From positions 1 through 26,260 of IMG/VR virus record IMGVR_UViG_3300048591_001280: a stretch of DNA of 26,260 bases; one strand, written 5' to 3'. Source of the stretch: a virus. Of the stretch, positions 6,365 to 13,342 are shown piece by piece. The stretch's first letter is position 1. Each line of letters starts with the position of its first letter. Position numbers and translations under genes: made by a program. The notes beneath the pieces were generated by a model. It had not been told where the DNA came from and did not search any database. It saw only the letters and a list, made by a program, of their open reading frames with translations.

Positions 6365-6534
6365 AGAAAGGTACATACACACTTACTGTTGAACAACGGA
6401 TATTCCTTCTTCTCCAGATATAAGGAGCGCCCGCCCAAATAGGAACACTGGGGTGATGGAGAATGCGCCACTGGGGTGTGGGGATTCCTGCGGGATACCA
6501 ACACTGGAGTGTGGGTATCGGTACTTTCGTAACC
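6365..6534. other. Candidate replication origin: AT-rich stretch plus iterons
   Basis: This 254-bp intergenic gap (6328-6581) starts with an AT-rich stretch (about 6370-6422, near 37% GC by hand count, against roughly two thirds GC around it). Three copies of a palindromic decamer follow: CACTGGGGTG (6446-6455), CACTGGGGTG (6469-6478) and CACTGGAGTG (6502-6511), offset by 23 and 33 bp. A GGTAC box (6520-6533) comes next. Further copies lie at 7130, 7785 and 7839, before and inside the replication gene. An unwinding element beside iterons is the standard layout of an iteron-type origin. Confidence 0.55.
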
Positions 6535-6543
6535 ACGCAAGAC

Positions 6544-6571
6544 TTGCGCTTCGATATTCGCTTCGCATATT
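6544..6571 (+). promoter_or_regulatory. Weak promoter candidate with a 12-13-bp tandem repeat
   Basis: TTGCGC (6544-6549) and CATATT (6566-6571) are separated by 16 bp. The segment between them holds near-repeats CGCTTCGATATTC and CGCTTCGCATATTC, the latter including TGCGAAGCG on the minus strand (6559-6567). The expected transcription start falls on the AGGAG of the next gene, so either the leader is extremely short or this is an operator rather than the promoter. Confidence 0.35.
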
Positions 6572-6581
6572 CTCAGGAGCA

Positions 6582-6824
6582 ATGGCGAAATCGAAGCAGC
6601 CGCCCGCAAAGGCGCTGAGCGAGAATCCGGCGCAGCTTTCCGCAGCCCGGGCTCTGCGCCAGGGCAACAGCCCGGCGGCGACATCGGCCGCGAAGCTGCT
6701 AGGCTCGCGCGGCGGCAAAGCCCGCGTCGCTCGCCAATCCGCCGCCGAAAGATCCGCCAGCGCCCGCAACGCCGCCCAGGTTCGCTGGCAAAACGCCCAC
6801 CAGCGGGAGGCCTCCCGCGGATGA
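6582..6824 (+). CDS. Small basic Ala-rich protein with AER-RW motif (80 aa)
   Basis: The ATG at 6582 is chosen for AGGAG three bases upstream; a longer frame from 6453 would translate the iterons. The protein is basic and Ala/Ser-rich: GSRGGKARVARQSAAERSAS, then ARNAAQVRWQNAHQ. This is the same layout as the 1080-1406 protein. It lies directly after the candidate origin, so DNA binding there is an appealing but untested idea. Confidence 0.6.
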   Translation: MAKSKQPPAKALSENPAQLSAARALRQGNSPAATSAAKLLGSRGGKARVARQSAAERSASARNAAQVRWQNAHQREASRG

Positions 6825-7159
6825 CAACCCTTCCCCTCCCCAACACGGCCGCCTGCTCGGCCCAAAAAGTTGACCGTAGTATGTATTATCGGCGCTTGAT
6901 AACAGCGCCAACGGTGACGGTAGGGGTTCGATCGGGTTTCTTCGCGGGGCGCTCGCTTCCGCCCTCATATTCAAAGTTTCGGGATTGGCTTGGGCCGCCA
7001 GGCGGGTGCGAAGGGGCGTTGTCCCCGGTGCACTCGGCTGCGCGCGTTCCTGCTATCGACCACGCGCAGCCTTGTGCCAAGGTTGCGTGAACCTTCCTTA
7101 TTTTCCCGCACCTTGGCCTTCTTTGTTCCCACTGAAGTGAAACAAACGAGGTCAGCCCA
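6825..7159. other. 335-bp gap upstream of the replication gene
   Basis: No convincing gene is seen; an open frame at 6821-7090 has no family features. The gap holds a perfect inverted repeat GGCGCT (6891-6896)/AGCGCC (6904-6909) with a 7-base centre in an AT-richer patch, and an iteron-like CACTGAAGTG (7130-7139) about 20 bases before the replication gene start. It is probably the promoter and operator region of that gene, though I cannot pick a clear -35/-10 pair. Confidence 0.4.
7130..7139. promoter_or_regulatory. Iteron-like site before the replication gene
   Basis: CACTGAAGTG has the CACT-N2-AGTG dyad of the iterons at 6446-6511 and 7785-7848. It lies about 20 bases upstream of the GTG at 7160, just ahead of the ribosome-binding site (GAGG). 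Binding of the initiator here would repress its own gene, as many initiators do. Confidence 0.45.
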
Positions 7160-8572
7160 GTGTCAGCAGCCGCATACGCCGCGCCCGCCGCCAGGCGCCA
7201 GCCACGATCCGAAGGACAAGCCCAGGCTCCCATGCCCGCGTGGGTCCAGCGCGGGGGCTGGACGCCCGTGCCCAACAGCTTCTTTACGCACGTGATGCGT
7301 GCGTGCAGCCAGTTTGAACAGGCCATCCTGTCGCTGATTTTGTTCCGGACCGCGGGCGACGCCCAGGGCGGCCGGCCGGAATGGGTGCAACTGTCTGAGC
7401 AGCAACTGGCACGGTTCCTGGATGGCCATCCGAACGGGATCAGCAAGGCGATCGGGCGCCTCGAGGAGATGGGCGCGATCGAATCGCGCAAGGTGGGCCG
7501 GGCCAAGCAGTACCGGGCTATCGTCGAGGCGTGGGACAAGCTGACGCCGCGGAAGCCGCGCAAGGTGGAACCGAAGCGCGTGGAAGAGCCGGAGGAGGAC
7601 GCCGGCGCCGAACTGCGCGATGAGGAAGCGGTGGCCGCGCTGAAGATGGCCGCGGCGCCGAAGGAAGTCCTGGTTATCCTGCCCGGCCAGAAGAAGCCGC
7701 GGCCGCTGGCGGAAACGTGTCCCGGCGGCGCCAACTGCGAGCTAGTCCGGCGGTACGCAGCGAAAGAAGAGCGAACGACCACCACACCCGAGTGTGGGGA
7801 TTCTGGCGAAATAGCGAATACAGGGCGAACGACCACCACACTGGAGTGGCGGAATGCTTCGCCTGCTGTTCCCTCTGATGCCGCTGCCGATCGAAACCCG
7901 CCGCCCACGCTGCTGGATCCGGAATTCAGCGCGTTCTACGACCTGATCGATTCCCTGCTCTCCACGCGTCTGCTGCAGCCGCCGCCCCTGGCGATCCTGG
8001 AAACCCAGTTCGAACGCCTGAAGGCGCACGATGTCCCGCTGGACTACGTGGAAGCGCGGGTGAAGCTGCGGATCAACGCCTTCCGTAGCTACGGGCTGCT
8101 GGAGCACGTGGTTACGGACTGCATCAAGGCGGTGGACGCCGCGCGTGCGAACGATCAACGCGCCACGAACCGGGGTGGCGGGGCGGCGCCGGATGCCGCG
8201 GCCATCTACAAGCACCTACACGCCTGTGCGGACACGCTGAAACTGCAGCCGCTGGATGCGGGCTATGAGGACGTGCGCGAACTGGTGCTGCAGGCCGCCG
8301 AAGACGCGCCGCGCCACGCCGCGGACCTGGTGCACCTGGAACTGCACCTGGCAAACGCAGAGGCGATGATGCGCAACCTGGCCGAGGACGCGCTAAGTCC
8401 GGAAGAGCGTTCGGCGATCGAAGGCGATGTGGAGCGGCAGGTACGTCCGTACCGGGACCGGATGAGCCACGAACAGTTTTCCAGCCTGCGCGCGGAGATC
8501 TACCTGCGCCGGCTGTTTGAGCATGCGCGTTTGCCGCGACTCAGCCTCTTCTATGCGGAGGGCGCGGCCTGA
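7160..8572 (+). CDS. Phage replication initiator, lambda-O-like layout with winged-helix N-terminus (470 aa)
   Basis: Residues about 30-125 are a winged-helix domain of the phage replication-protein type: WTPVPNSFFTHVM, LSEQQLARFLDGHPNGISKAIGRLEEMGAI and a wing ending YRAIVEAW. A charged linker follows (130-240), then a helical C-terminal domain (about 250-470; DPEFSAFYDLIDSLL). The linker coding sequence holds two iterons and repeats the peptide RTTTT 18 codons apart. In lambda O the origin iterons also lie in the gene between the DNA-binding and helicase-recruiting domains. The GTG start has GAGG upstream. No replicative helicase or loader is recognised nearby, so host helicase is probably recruited. 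Confidence 0.72.
   Translation: MSAAAYAAPAARRQPRSEGQAQAPMPAWVQRGGWTPVPNSFFTHVMRACSQFEQAILSLILFRTAGDAQGGRPEWVQLSEQQLARFLDGHPNGISKAIGRLEEMGAIESRKVGRAKQYRAIVEAWDKLTPRKPRKVEPKRVEEPEEDAGAELRDEEAVAALKMAAAPKEVLVILPGQKKPRPLAETCPGGANCELVRRYAAKEERTTTTPECGDSGEIANTGRTTTTLEWRNASPAVPSDAAADRNPPPTLLDPEFSAFYDLIDSLLSTRLLQPPPLAILETQFERLKAHDVPLDYVEARVKLRINAFRSYGLLEHVVTDCIKAVDAARANDQRATNRGGGAAPDAAAIYKHLHACADTLKLQPLDAGYEDVRELVLQAAEDAPRHAADLVHLELHLANAEAMMRNLAEDALSPEERSAIEGDVERQVRPYRDRMSHEQFSSLRAEIYLRRLFEHARLPRLSLFYAEGAA
7771..7850. repeat. Intragenic iterons inside the replication gene
   Basis: A 17-bp direct repeat (GCGAACGACCACCACAC) occurs at 7771-7787 and 7825-7841, exactly 54 bp apart. Each copy leads into the palindromic decamer: CACCCGAGTG (7785-7794, part of the perfect dyad CCACAC-N4-GTGTGG at 7783-7798) and CACTGGAGTG (7839-7848). 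They match the decamers upstream of the gene and were not found elsewhere in the window by eye. Confidence 0.65.
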
Positions 8573-8661
8573 TGACGGCGCTGCTGGTGATCGGGTGTGG
8601 TGTGGGTTTGGCCGCAGCCTGGGCGGTGGCGCTTGGGCTGGCCTGGCGTGACATGAACTAG
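8572..8661 (+). CDS. 29-aa single-TM peptide
   Basis: A TGATG junction with the replication gene starts a very short frame: MTALLVIGCGVGLAAAWAV, then ALGLAWRDMN. It is almost entirely one membrane helix. The coupled start and a clean hydrophobic profile favour a real small membrane peptide, but it is short enough to be chance. Confidence 0.4.
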   Translation: MTALLVIGCGVGLAAAWAVALGLAWRDMN

Positions 8662-8715
8662 CGCCCGCGCCGTGTGCGGGCCAGGGCCGGAAGGCGGAAA
8701 GGAGGGGTGGAACGT

Positions 8716-8901
8716 ATGGAACGCGCCGCGGCGCAAGCAACGGATCCGAAGAGTAGCCTGGCATCCTTGCCCAGCCCGCGGCGCGCGTCCTGGGACGCAG
8801 GAACGCGCTGGATGATCGCGCGGAAGGCAGCCAGAGAGAGAAGCCGGAAACGGCGGAAGTTGACGGAAAAGCGAAAGGGAGGGCAAGGCAGTGCTCGATG
8901 A
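8716..8901 (+). CDS. Small highly basic protein (61 aa)
   Basis: The ATG at 8716 has GGAAAGGAGG ten bases upstream; a GTG at 8707 is too close to it. The second half is a dense Arg/Lys stretch (MIARKAARERSRKRRKLTEK). Such proteins bind nucleic acid and can be excisionase-like or accessory factors, but no winged-helix pattern is visible. It overlaps the next gene by 11 bases. Confidence 0.5.
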   Translation: MERAAAQATDPKSSLASLPSPRRASWDAGTRWMIARKAARERSRKRRKLTEKRKGGQGSAR

Positions 8902-9313
8902 TCGCGAAGTGTTCGAACTGATGGAAACCGCGGCGGCCGCGGGCTTGGTGCTGGACCGGATGGACGCCAGCTTGTTTGATTTCGTGGCGGAAGCGCAGGC
9001 CGCGGGGATCGTTTCGCACCGGCCGGTGCCGGAGTTCACGGCAGCGGAGGCGGAACGGCTGCGGGAATGGATGCGCGGCTGCGCGACGATCGCCCGCCAT
9101 GCGGACGATCCGGAATGGCTATCCGGCCAGGTGATTGTGCGGATGTGCGAGGGGCGCCGGGCGATGGATCGCCGGGACCACGCGGAAGCGATGCTGCGCA
9201 CGCGGCAGGCGGAGTTCGCCATCGGCGTGCTGGCAAAGCTACTGGCGCGGCTGGATGAACACGCGGGGGCGGATCCGGACGGCGCGCTGGACCAGATCGA
9301 GAGGTGGCGGTGA
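8891..9313 (+). CDS. Hypothetical helical protein (140 aa)
   Basis: GTG start with GGGAGGG about eight bases upstream, inside the end of the previous gene. The protein is acidic and almost all helical (for example EFTAAEAERLREWMRGC and QAEFAIGVLAKLLARLDEHA). No known family. It is coupled to the next gene by TGATG at 9311-9315. It is part of a run of unknown genes between the replication protein and the methyltransferase that probably serve early or middle functions. Confidence 0.7.
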   Translation: MLDDREVFELMETAAAAGLVLDRMDASLFDFVAEAQAAGIVSHRPVPEFTAAEAERLREWMRGCATIARHADDPEWLSGQVIVRMCEGRRAMDRRDHAEAMLRTRQAEFAIGVLAKLLARLDEHAGADPDGALDQIERWR

Positions 9314-9546
9314 TGTCACGGATCCAGGCGGTGATTACGATCACGGCGGCATCGGCCGGGGCGGAGGATGTCGACGTCAGCGTGCAGTTCGATCCGCCAG
9401 CAGACCGGCGCCAGCCCACGGTGGTGCACCAGGTTGCCGCGGCGGCCCTGGACGCAATCTTCGCCGCGGCGAAGGAAAGCAGCGTGGCGGATGTGCAGAC
9501 GGTGAAGGGCGATGCGAAGCCGGGGGTGAAGCATGCTGCTGGATAA
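9313..9546 (+). CDS. Hypothetical protein (77 aa)
   Basis: The ATG at 9313 overlaps the upstream TGA; a GTG nine bases earlier is possible. The first half is beta-like (IQAVITITAAS and DVDVSVQFDPP), the second helical. No recognised motif. Its 3' end overlaps the next gene by 14 bases. Confidence 0.6.
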   Translation: MSRIQAVITITAASAGAEDVDVSVQFDPPADRRQPTVVHQVAAAALDAIFAAAKESSVADVQTVKGDAKPGVKHAAG

Positions 9547-9760
9547 CGGACACGCGGATCCGCAGACGCCGCAGGAATGGCAGGAAGTGGCGGACCTGGC
9601 GAACTTCTACCTGGCGCTGCAGGCCAGCGCGGCATACGGCCTGGTGGAGCACACGTTCGAAGTGAACGAAGAACGGTGTCTGGCGCTGCTGCACCAGGCG
9701 CAGGAGCGCGGCTACGCGCCGTGCCCGCCGGAGGAAGTGCTGAAGAAGGTGCTGGGATGA
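9533..9760 (+). CDS. Hypothetical protein (75 aa)
   Basis: Small acidic helical protein (WQEVADLANFYLALQASAAY and EERCLALLHQAQERG). Unrecognised. It overlaps both neighbours (14 bases upstream, ATGA downstream), which supports it as part of the operon. Confidence 0.65.
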   Translation: MLLDNGHADPQTPQEWQEVADLANFYLALQASAAYGLVEHTFEVNEERCLALLHQAQERGYAPCPPEEVLKKVLG

Positions 9761-10344
9761 GTCCGCAGGCCGATGGCGTGCTGCGCGGGGCGCTGGCGCG
9801 GTGCGATCGCGAGATCGCGGAGATCCGGACGCGCGCGGGCGTGGTGGCGGGCCTGGCGCCGGCGTGGCTGGTGACGTTGGGCATTGAAGATTGGGAATCG
9901 GAGCGGCGCGCGATTCTGCGCGAGGCCGATCCCGCACGGTGGCCGTATACCTGGCGCTGGAAAACCCGCCTTCCAGAGCGCCAGGGCTGGCCCTGCCGCG
10001 TGACTGTGCGCGGCAGCATGAACAGCGCGCTGGTGGCGTTTCCGGATGGTTTCGAAGCAGTGACCAGCCGGAACGCGCTACGGCGGCGCACGGTATACCC
10101 ACCAACGGCGATGGGGCTACCGCAAGGGGCGGCAGGGTGGCCTGGCCGGGGAGCTACGGGGAATCCGGCCCTTGTACCCACTGACGGGGGCGCCTGGCTA
10201 GCGCAGGCGCAGAAAAGGCCAAGCGTGGCGCCGCCGCCTTCGTGCCCACCGGGGCACGCGGGCCAAGCCCAACTGGACAGCGGGATCGTCAGGCCCGCTG
10301 TCCACAAACCCGCACCGGTGGCTGTTCTGGCCGCCGGTGCCTAA
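9757..10344 (+). CDS. Hypothetical protein with N-terminal helical/beta domain and disordered tail (195 aa)
   Basis: The start is coupled by ATGA. Residues 1-105 look folded: a helical half (DREIAEIRTRAGVVAGLAPAW) and a beta segment VTVRGSMNSALVAFPDG followed by SRNALRR, a pattern I associate with small phage proteins of unknown role. From about residue 110 the sequence is Pro/Gly/Ala-rich and probably disordered, and the base composition there is less codon-like. The true protein may be shorter or frameshifted in the tail, although no earlier stop is present. Confidence 0.6.
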   Translation: MSPQADGVLRGALARCDREIAEIRTRAGVVAGLAPAWLVTLGIEDWESERRAILREADPARWPYTWRWKTRLPERQGWPCRVTVRGSMNSALVAFPDGFEAVTSRNALRRRTVYPPTAMGLPQGAAGWPGRGATGNPALVPTDGGAWLAQAQKRPSVAPPPSCPPGHAGQAQLDSGIVRPAVHKPAPVAVLAAGA

Positions 10345-10362
10345 CCCACAAAGGAGATCCCC

Positions 10363-10572
10363 ATGCGAGAGGCAGCTCGCAGGTTTTCCGCCGAGGACGA
10401 AGTACGGATCCTGGCGCGTTACATTCACTTCCGCCGGCAGTTGGACCTGCCGCGCATCTACAACCATCCGCGGCGGCCGCAGTTCTACCGCGTGGGCGAG
10501 CGCTGGTACAGGCTGGGCCAGCTGGCGTATCTGGTCGCCGAGCTTGAAGCCGGCAGAAAGGCGGCGGCGTGA
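10363..10572 (+). CDS. Hypothetical protein (69 aa)
   Basis: Strong AAAGGAGAT ribosome-binding site eight bases before the ATG. Basic and aromatic (ILARYIHFRRQLDLPRIYNH and FYRVGERWYRLGQLAYLVAE). It is unrecognised; the charge and aromatic residues would suit nucleic-acid contact. The next gene's GTG overlaps its stop. Confidence 0.65.
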   Translation: MREAARRFSAEDEVRILARYIHFRRQLDLPRIYNHPRRPQFYRVGERWYRLGQLAYLVAELEAGRKAAA

Positions 10573-10790
10573 TCGGCGGATGGTTCGAAGACGATCCCTT
10601 CGATGAACGGGTTTGCCGGGTGTGCGGCTGCGATGACATGCACGCGTGCGTCAGCGATGCTGGCGTGGCCTGCCACTGGGTGGAGGATGACCTGTGCAGC
10701 GCATGCGCGGACGCTGGCCACAGCGGCCTGGTGCAGGTTTACAGCGAGGCGCAGGCCTCCGCGTATTTGCGGGCCCGGGAGGTGCGCTGA
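10569..10790 (+). CDS. Cysteine-rich zinc-binding small protein (73 aa)
   Basis: Seven cysteines in a tight pattern: C16, C19, C21, C27, C35, C43 and C46 (CRVCGC, AC, ACHWVEDDLCSAC). This pattern with the WVE-DLCS core recurs in small proteins of phages of high-GC bacteria, usually annotated only as zinc-finger-like. Likely one or two zinc sites; function unknown. GTG start overlaps the previous stop, and the gene ends in TGATG with the J-domain gene. Confidence 0.7.
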   Translation: MIGGWFEDDPFDERVCRVCGCDDMHACVSDAGVACHWVEDDLCSACADAGHSGLVQVYSEAQASAYLRAREVR

Positions 10791-11425
10791 TGGCGCTGAA
10801 CGCGCGGTTTGTGCCGATTGTCAGCTGGCCTGGCGCCGGGACGCCGCCGGCGCGGCGGGAGCGGTCGCGGTTCAAGTCAACCTACGCGAAGACGCTGGCG
10901 CTGCTTGAGCGGGAACTGGGGCGGATCCAGGCGAGCCACGTCCTGATCCAGGCGTGGTTTCGGGCGGACCAGATCCGGAACGATGGCTGGCCGTACGCGC
11001 GGGCGACGCCGCGGGATGTGGGCGTGATCCTGACCTTCACGCGGGGCGGCCAGGTGGTATCGATGCCGTGCGATCGCTTCGACAGCTTCGATGACAACCT
11101 GCGGGCGATCGGGCTTTCGCTGGAAGCGCTGCGGATGGTGGATCGCTACGGGGTGACGCGCAACGGGGAGCAATACCGGGGCTTCACTTCCCTGCCCTCG
11201 GCGGCGCCGGCGGCCGAGGACCTGGAAAGCGATCTGGAACTGCTCGCGCGCCTTAGCGGGCTGACGGAAGGCGAACTGCGCCGGCAATTCGATGCGTTGC
11301 GCACGGCCTACACGGTGGCTGCGCGGAAGACGCATCCGGACCATGGTGGATCCAACGAATCGTTTGGCCGGGCGCACCGGGCGTACAAGCGGGTGGCCAA
11401 GGCGTGCCACGGGAGGGACGTATAG
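10790..11425 (+). CDS. J-domain (DnaJ-like) protein (211 aa)
   Basis: The C-terminal 55 residues form a J domain: helix II (LRRQFDALRTAYTVAARKTH), the invariant HPD (H182-P183-D184) and helix III (SFGRAHRAYKRVAK). J domains stimulate the ATPase of Hsp70/DnaK. The N-terminal 150 residues are not DnaJ-like: a basic helical start, a central beta segment (VGVILTFTRGGQVVSMPCD) and a short acidic linker. No Gly/Phe or zinc region is present, so this is a type III J protein with a phage-specific adaptor. The TGATG overlap with the zinc protein gene implies co-translation. In lambda, DnaJ acts on the O-P-helicase complex at the origin; a phage-encoded J protein could serve the same step here. Confidence 0.85.
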   Translation: MALNARFVPIVSWPGAGTPPARRERSRFKSTYAKTLALLERELGRIQASHVLIQAWFRADQIRNDGWPYARATPRDVGVILTFTRGGQVVSMPCDRFDSFDDNLRAIGLSLEALRMVDRYGVTRNGEQYRGFTSLPSAAPAAEDLESDLELLARLSGLTEGELRRQFDALRTAYTVAARKTHPDHGGSNESFGRAHRAYKRVAKACHGRDV

Positions 11426-11427
11426 CG

Positions 11428-11784
11428 ATGGCGGCGTGCAGCGTGCCGATTGAGGAGTTTTCGCTGGAGCGCGACCGGTACGGCGCCTGTGTGGGCGTGT
11501 GTCCGAACGGCGCGGTGTGGCTGGCCTGTTTTTCGTGGGACGCGGATGACGGCGTGGGCGCGGAGGGTCCGGTGGTGGCGCATCCGGACCGCGCGCAGGC
11601 GATCTGCGGCGGCGTGCGCGCGCTGCTGGAAAGCCTGGACGCGGCGGACCCGTTGCGGCGTAATCCGGCCGTGACGGGCGTGGCGCGGCAGCGGATGACA
11701 AAGATCCGCGTGTGGGCTGAGGAACTGCGGGCAAAGCACCGGCCGGTGGCCGTGGCGGTGCCGTTGTTTGGGGAGGGCGCATGA
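11428..11784 (+). CDS. Hypothetical protein (118 aa)
   Basis: The ATG at 11428 is chosen for GGGAGGGA ten bases upstream, although a GTG at 11404 is in frame. Cysteines cluster near the start (AACSV, GACVGVCPNG, LACF). The C-terminus is helical and basic. Not recognised. It overlaps the methyltransferase gene by ATGA, so the two are made together; an accessory role to that enzyme is possible but unsupported. Confidence 0.6.
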   Translation: MAACSVPIEEFSLERDRYGACVGVCPNGAVWLACFSWDADDGVGAEGPVVAHPDRAQAICGGVRALLESLDAADPLRRNPAVTGVARQRMTKIRVWAEELRAKHRPVAVAVPLFGEGA

Positions 11785-12713
11785 TCCACGTGGGCAACGC
11801 GCTGCGGCATCTGCGGCGCTTGGATAGCGAAAGCGTGCATTGCGTGGTGACCAGCCCGCCGTATTGGGGGCTGCGCGATTACGGCGTGCGCGGGCAGATC
11901 GGGCTGGAACGGACACCCAGCGCTTACGTGGCCCGCCTGGTCGCGGTCTTCCGCGAGGTACATCGGGTTCTGCGCGCGGACGGAACTTTGTGGCTAAACC
12001 TGGGCGACACCTACGCGAGCGGCGGACGGTCCGAGTACGATCCGGATCCGAAACTTCCCGAGCGTGGAGGCAGGCATCGCAAGCGATCGACGGCGGAAGG
12101 CAGCCTCAAACCCAAAGACCTTGTGGGTATCCCGTGGCTGGTCGCATTCGCGCTGCGCGCCGATGGGTGGTGGCTGCGGCAGGACCTGGTCTGGGCGAAG
12201 ACGAATTCGATGCCCGAAAGCGTGCGGGATCGCTGCACGCGATCCCACGAGTACTTGTTTCTTCTGAGCAAGAGCGCCCGTTACTACTACGATGCGGACG
12301 CGATTGCGGAACCGGTGGCAGCGGACACGGCTGCACGTTACGAACGTGGGCGGGGGAACGCGCACAAGTATGCGGACGGCGGGCCAGGCGGGCAGACGAT
12401 TCGGCAGTCCTACCAGCGGATGCAGCCAGCGACCGCAATTCGCCTGGTACGGAACCGCCGATCCGTGTGGCGCCTGGCGACGGAACCGAACAGGCTGGCG
12501 CATTTCGCAGCGTTCCCGCAGGCGCTGGTTCGGCCCTGCATCCTGGCCGGGTGCCCGCCCGGCGGCGTGGTGCTGGATCCGTTTGCGGGCGCCGGGACGG
12601 TGTGGCTGGTGGCGCAAGAATTGGGGCGTCAGTTCGTGGGGATCGAACTGAATCCGGAGTACGCGCGGATCGCGCGGCAGCGCGTAGAAACCGCGCGGGA
12701 AAGGGCAGCATGA
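11781..12713 (+). CDS. Beta-class DNA methyltransferase, SPPY type (310 aa)
   Basis: The catalytic motif IV is TSPPYWGLRDYG (S25-P26-P27-Y28) near the N-terminus, and the SAM-binding motif I, DPFAGAGT, is near residue 268, followed by GIELNPEY. That order (IV before I) marks the beta class of the N4/N6 methylase family, which transfers methyl from SAM to exocyclic amines of cytosine or adenine. SPPY is commoner in m4C enzymes but also occurs in m6A ones. A disordered insert with many basic residues (about 75-100) may belong to target recognition. No restriction enzyme gene adjoins, so this is a solitary phage methylase. Confidence 0.9.
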   Translation: MIHVGNALRHLRRLDSESVHCVVTSPPYWGLRDYGVRGQIGLERTPSAYVARLVAVFREVHRVLRADGTLWLNLGDTYASGGRSEYDPDPKLPERGGRHRKRSTAEGSLKPKDLVGIPWLVAFALRADGWWLRQDLVWAKTNSMPESVRDRCTRSHEYLFLLSKSARYYYDADAIAEPVAADTAARYERGRGNAHKYADGGPGGQTIRQSYQRMQPATAIRLVRNRRSVWRLATEPNRLAHFAAFPQALVRPCILAGCPPGGVVLDPFAGAGTVWLVAQELGRQFVGIELNPEYARIARQRVETARERAA

Positions 12714-12871
12714 GCGAGATGCTTTGGGAATGGGCGCTGCTGGCACTGTACGGGTTCGCGGCGGTGCAGCTGGGCAGGGCGTGGCAGGCGCGGCGCGCGC
12801 AGAAGATGGAACGGCGAGCGTTGCAGAAGGCAGCGCAGACCTGGGGCCGGGCGGAAGGGCGACGGGGCTGA
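12710..12871 (+). CDS. Small single-TM protein (53 aa)
   Basis: ATGA overlap with the methyltransferase. The N-terminus is one membrane helix (EWALLALYGFAAVQLGRAW), followed by a basic cytoplasmic tail (RRAQKMERRALQKAA). Function unknown. The size fits small phage membrane proteins. Confidence 0.55.
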   Translation: MSEMLWEWALLALYGFAAVQLGRAWQARRAQKMERRALQKAAQTWGRAEGRRG

Positions 12872-12875
12872 AGGG

Positions 12876-13331
12876 ATGCCGATTCGGCCGCAGTTGCGCA
12901 AGTTCTACCGCGGGGTCGCGTGGCGCGCCACACGGGCGCGTATCCTGGCGCGGGCGAAGGACTGCTGCGAACGCTGCGGGAAGCCGAACGGAAAGAACCT
13001 GTGGGTGCTGCGCGATGGCACGGGCCGCTGGTGCCTGGGCAACCCGATGCGGGCTGGTTGGTACGACGGTACCGGCAAGGCGGTGGCCCGGCCCACGGCG
13101 CAGGAACAGAAGGGCGCGCGGTTCATCCGCGTGGTGCTGACGATCGCGCACCTGAACCACCTGGCCGGCGATGATCGGGACGAAAACCTGCAGGCGCTGT
13201 GTCAGCGGTGTCACCTGGCGCATGACCAGGCTTGGCACGCCGCCCAGGCGCGGCGGACGCGCGCAGCGCGGGCCGGGCAGGGCTGGCTGATCGATGCGGC
13301 GCTGCCGGCGTCGATTGAGGATGTGGCGTAG
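12876..13331 (+). CDS. HNH endonuclease (151 aa)
   Basis: HNH features: C31-x2-C34 (CERCGK) and, at the core, AHLNHLAGDD (H92, H95), N104 (DENLQALC) and C109-x2-C112-H113 (CQRCH). The two CxxC pairs form the structural zinc site, and the His/Asn/His residues bind the catalytic metal. An insert of about 45 residues separates the first CxxC from the HNH core. Phage HNH proteins assist DNA packaging, act as homing enzymes or cut recombination intermediates. This one ends the early/middle operon, far from the terminase, and is short for a homing enzyme. GAAGGG precedes the ATG. Confidence 0.85.
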   Translation: MPIRPQLRKFYRGVAWRATRARILARAKDCCERCGKPNGKNLWVLRDGTGRWCLGNPMRAGWYDGTGKAVARPTAQEQKGARFIRVVLTIAHLNHLAGDDRDENLQALCQRCHLAHDQAWHAAQARRTRAARAGQGWLIDAALPASIEDVA

Positions 13332-13342
13332 GGCGCGAAGGT

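Noticed and set aside
6870-6889. TTGACC and TATTAT as a promoter pair
   Set aside because: The spacing is only 8 bp.
6821-7090. 89-aa frame overlapping the end of the 6582 gene by ATGA
   Set aside because: The overlap is attractive, but the protein has no consistent codon style or motif and covers an AT-richer patch with an inverted repeat; treated as a control region.
9036-10307. Long minus-strand open frame (423 aa)
   Set aside because: It covers four coupled + strand genes; its translation is compositionally biased and featureless.
12876-13331. HNH gene as the packaging partner of the terminase
   Set aside because: Such partners normally adjoin the terminase; this one is more than 6 kb away, in a different operon.
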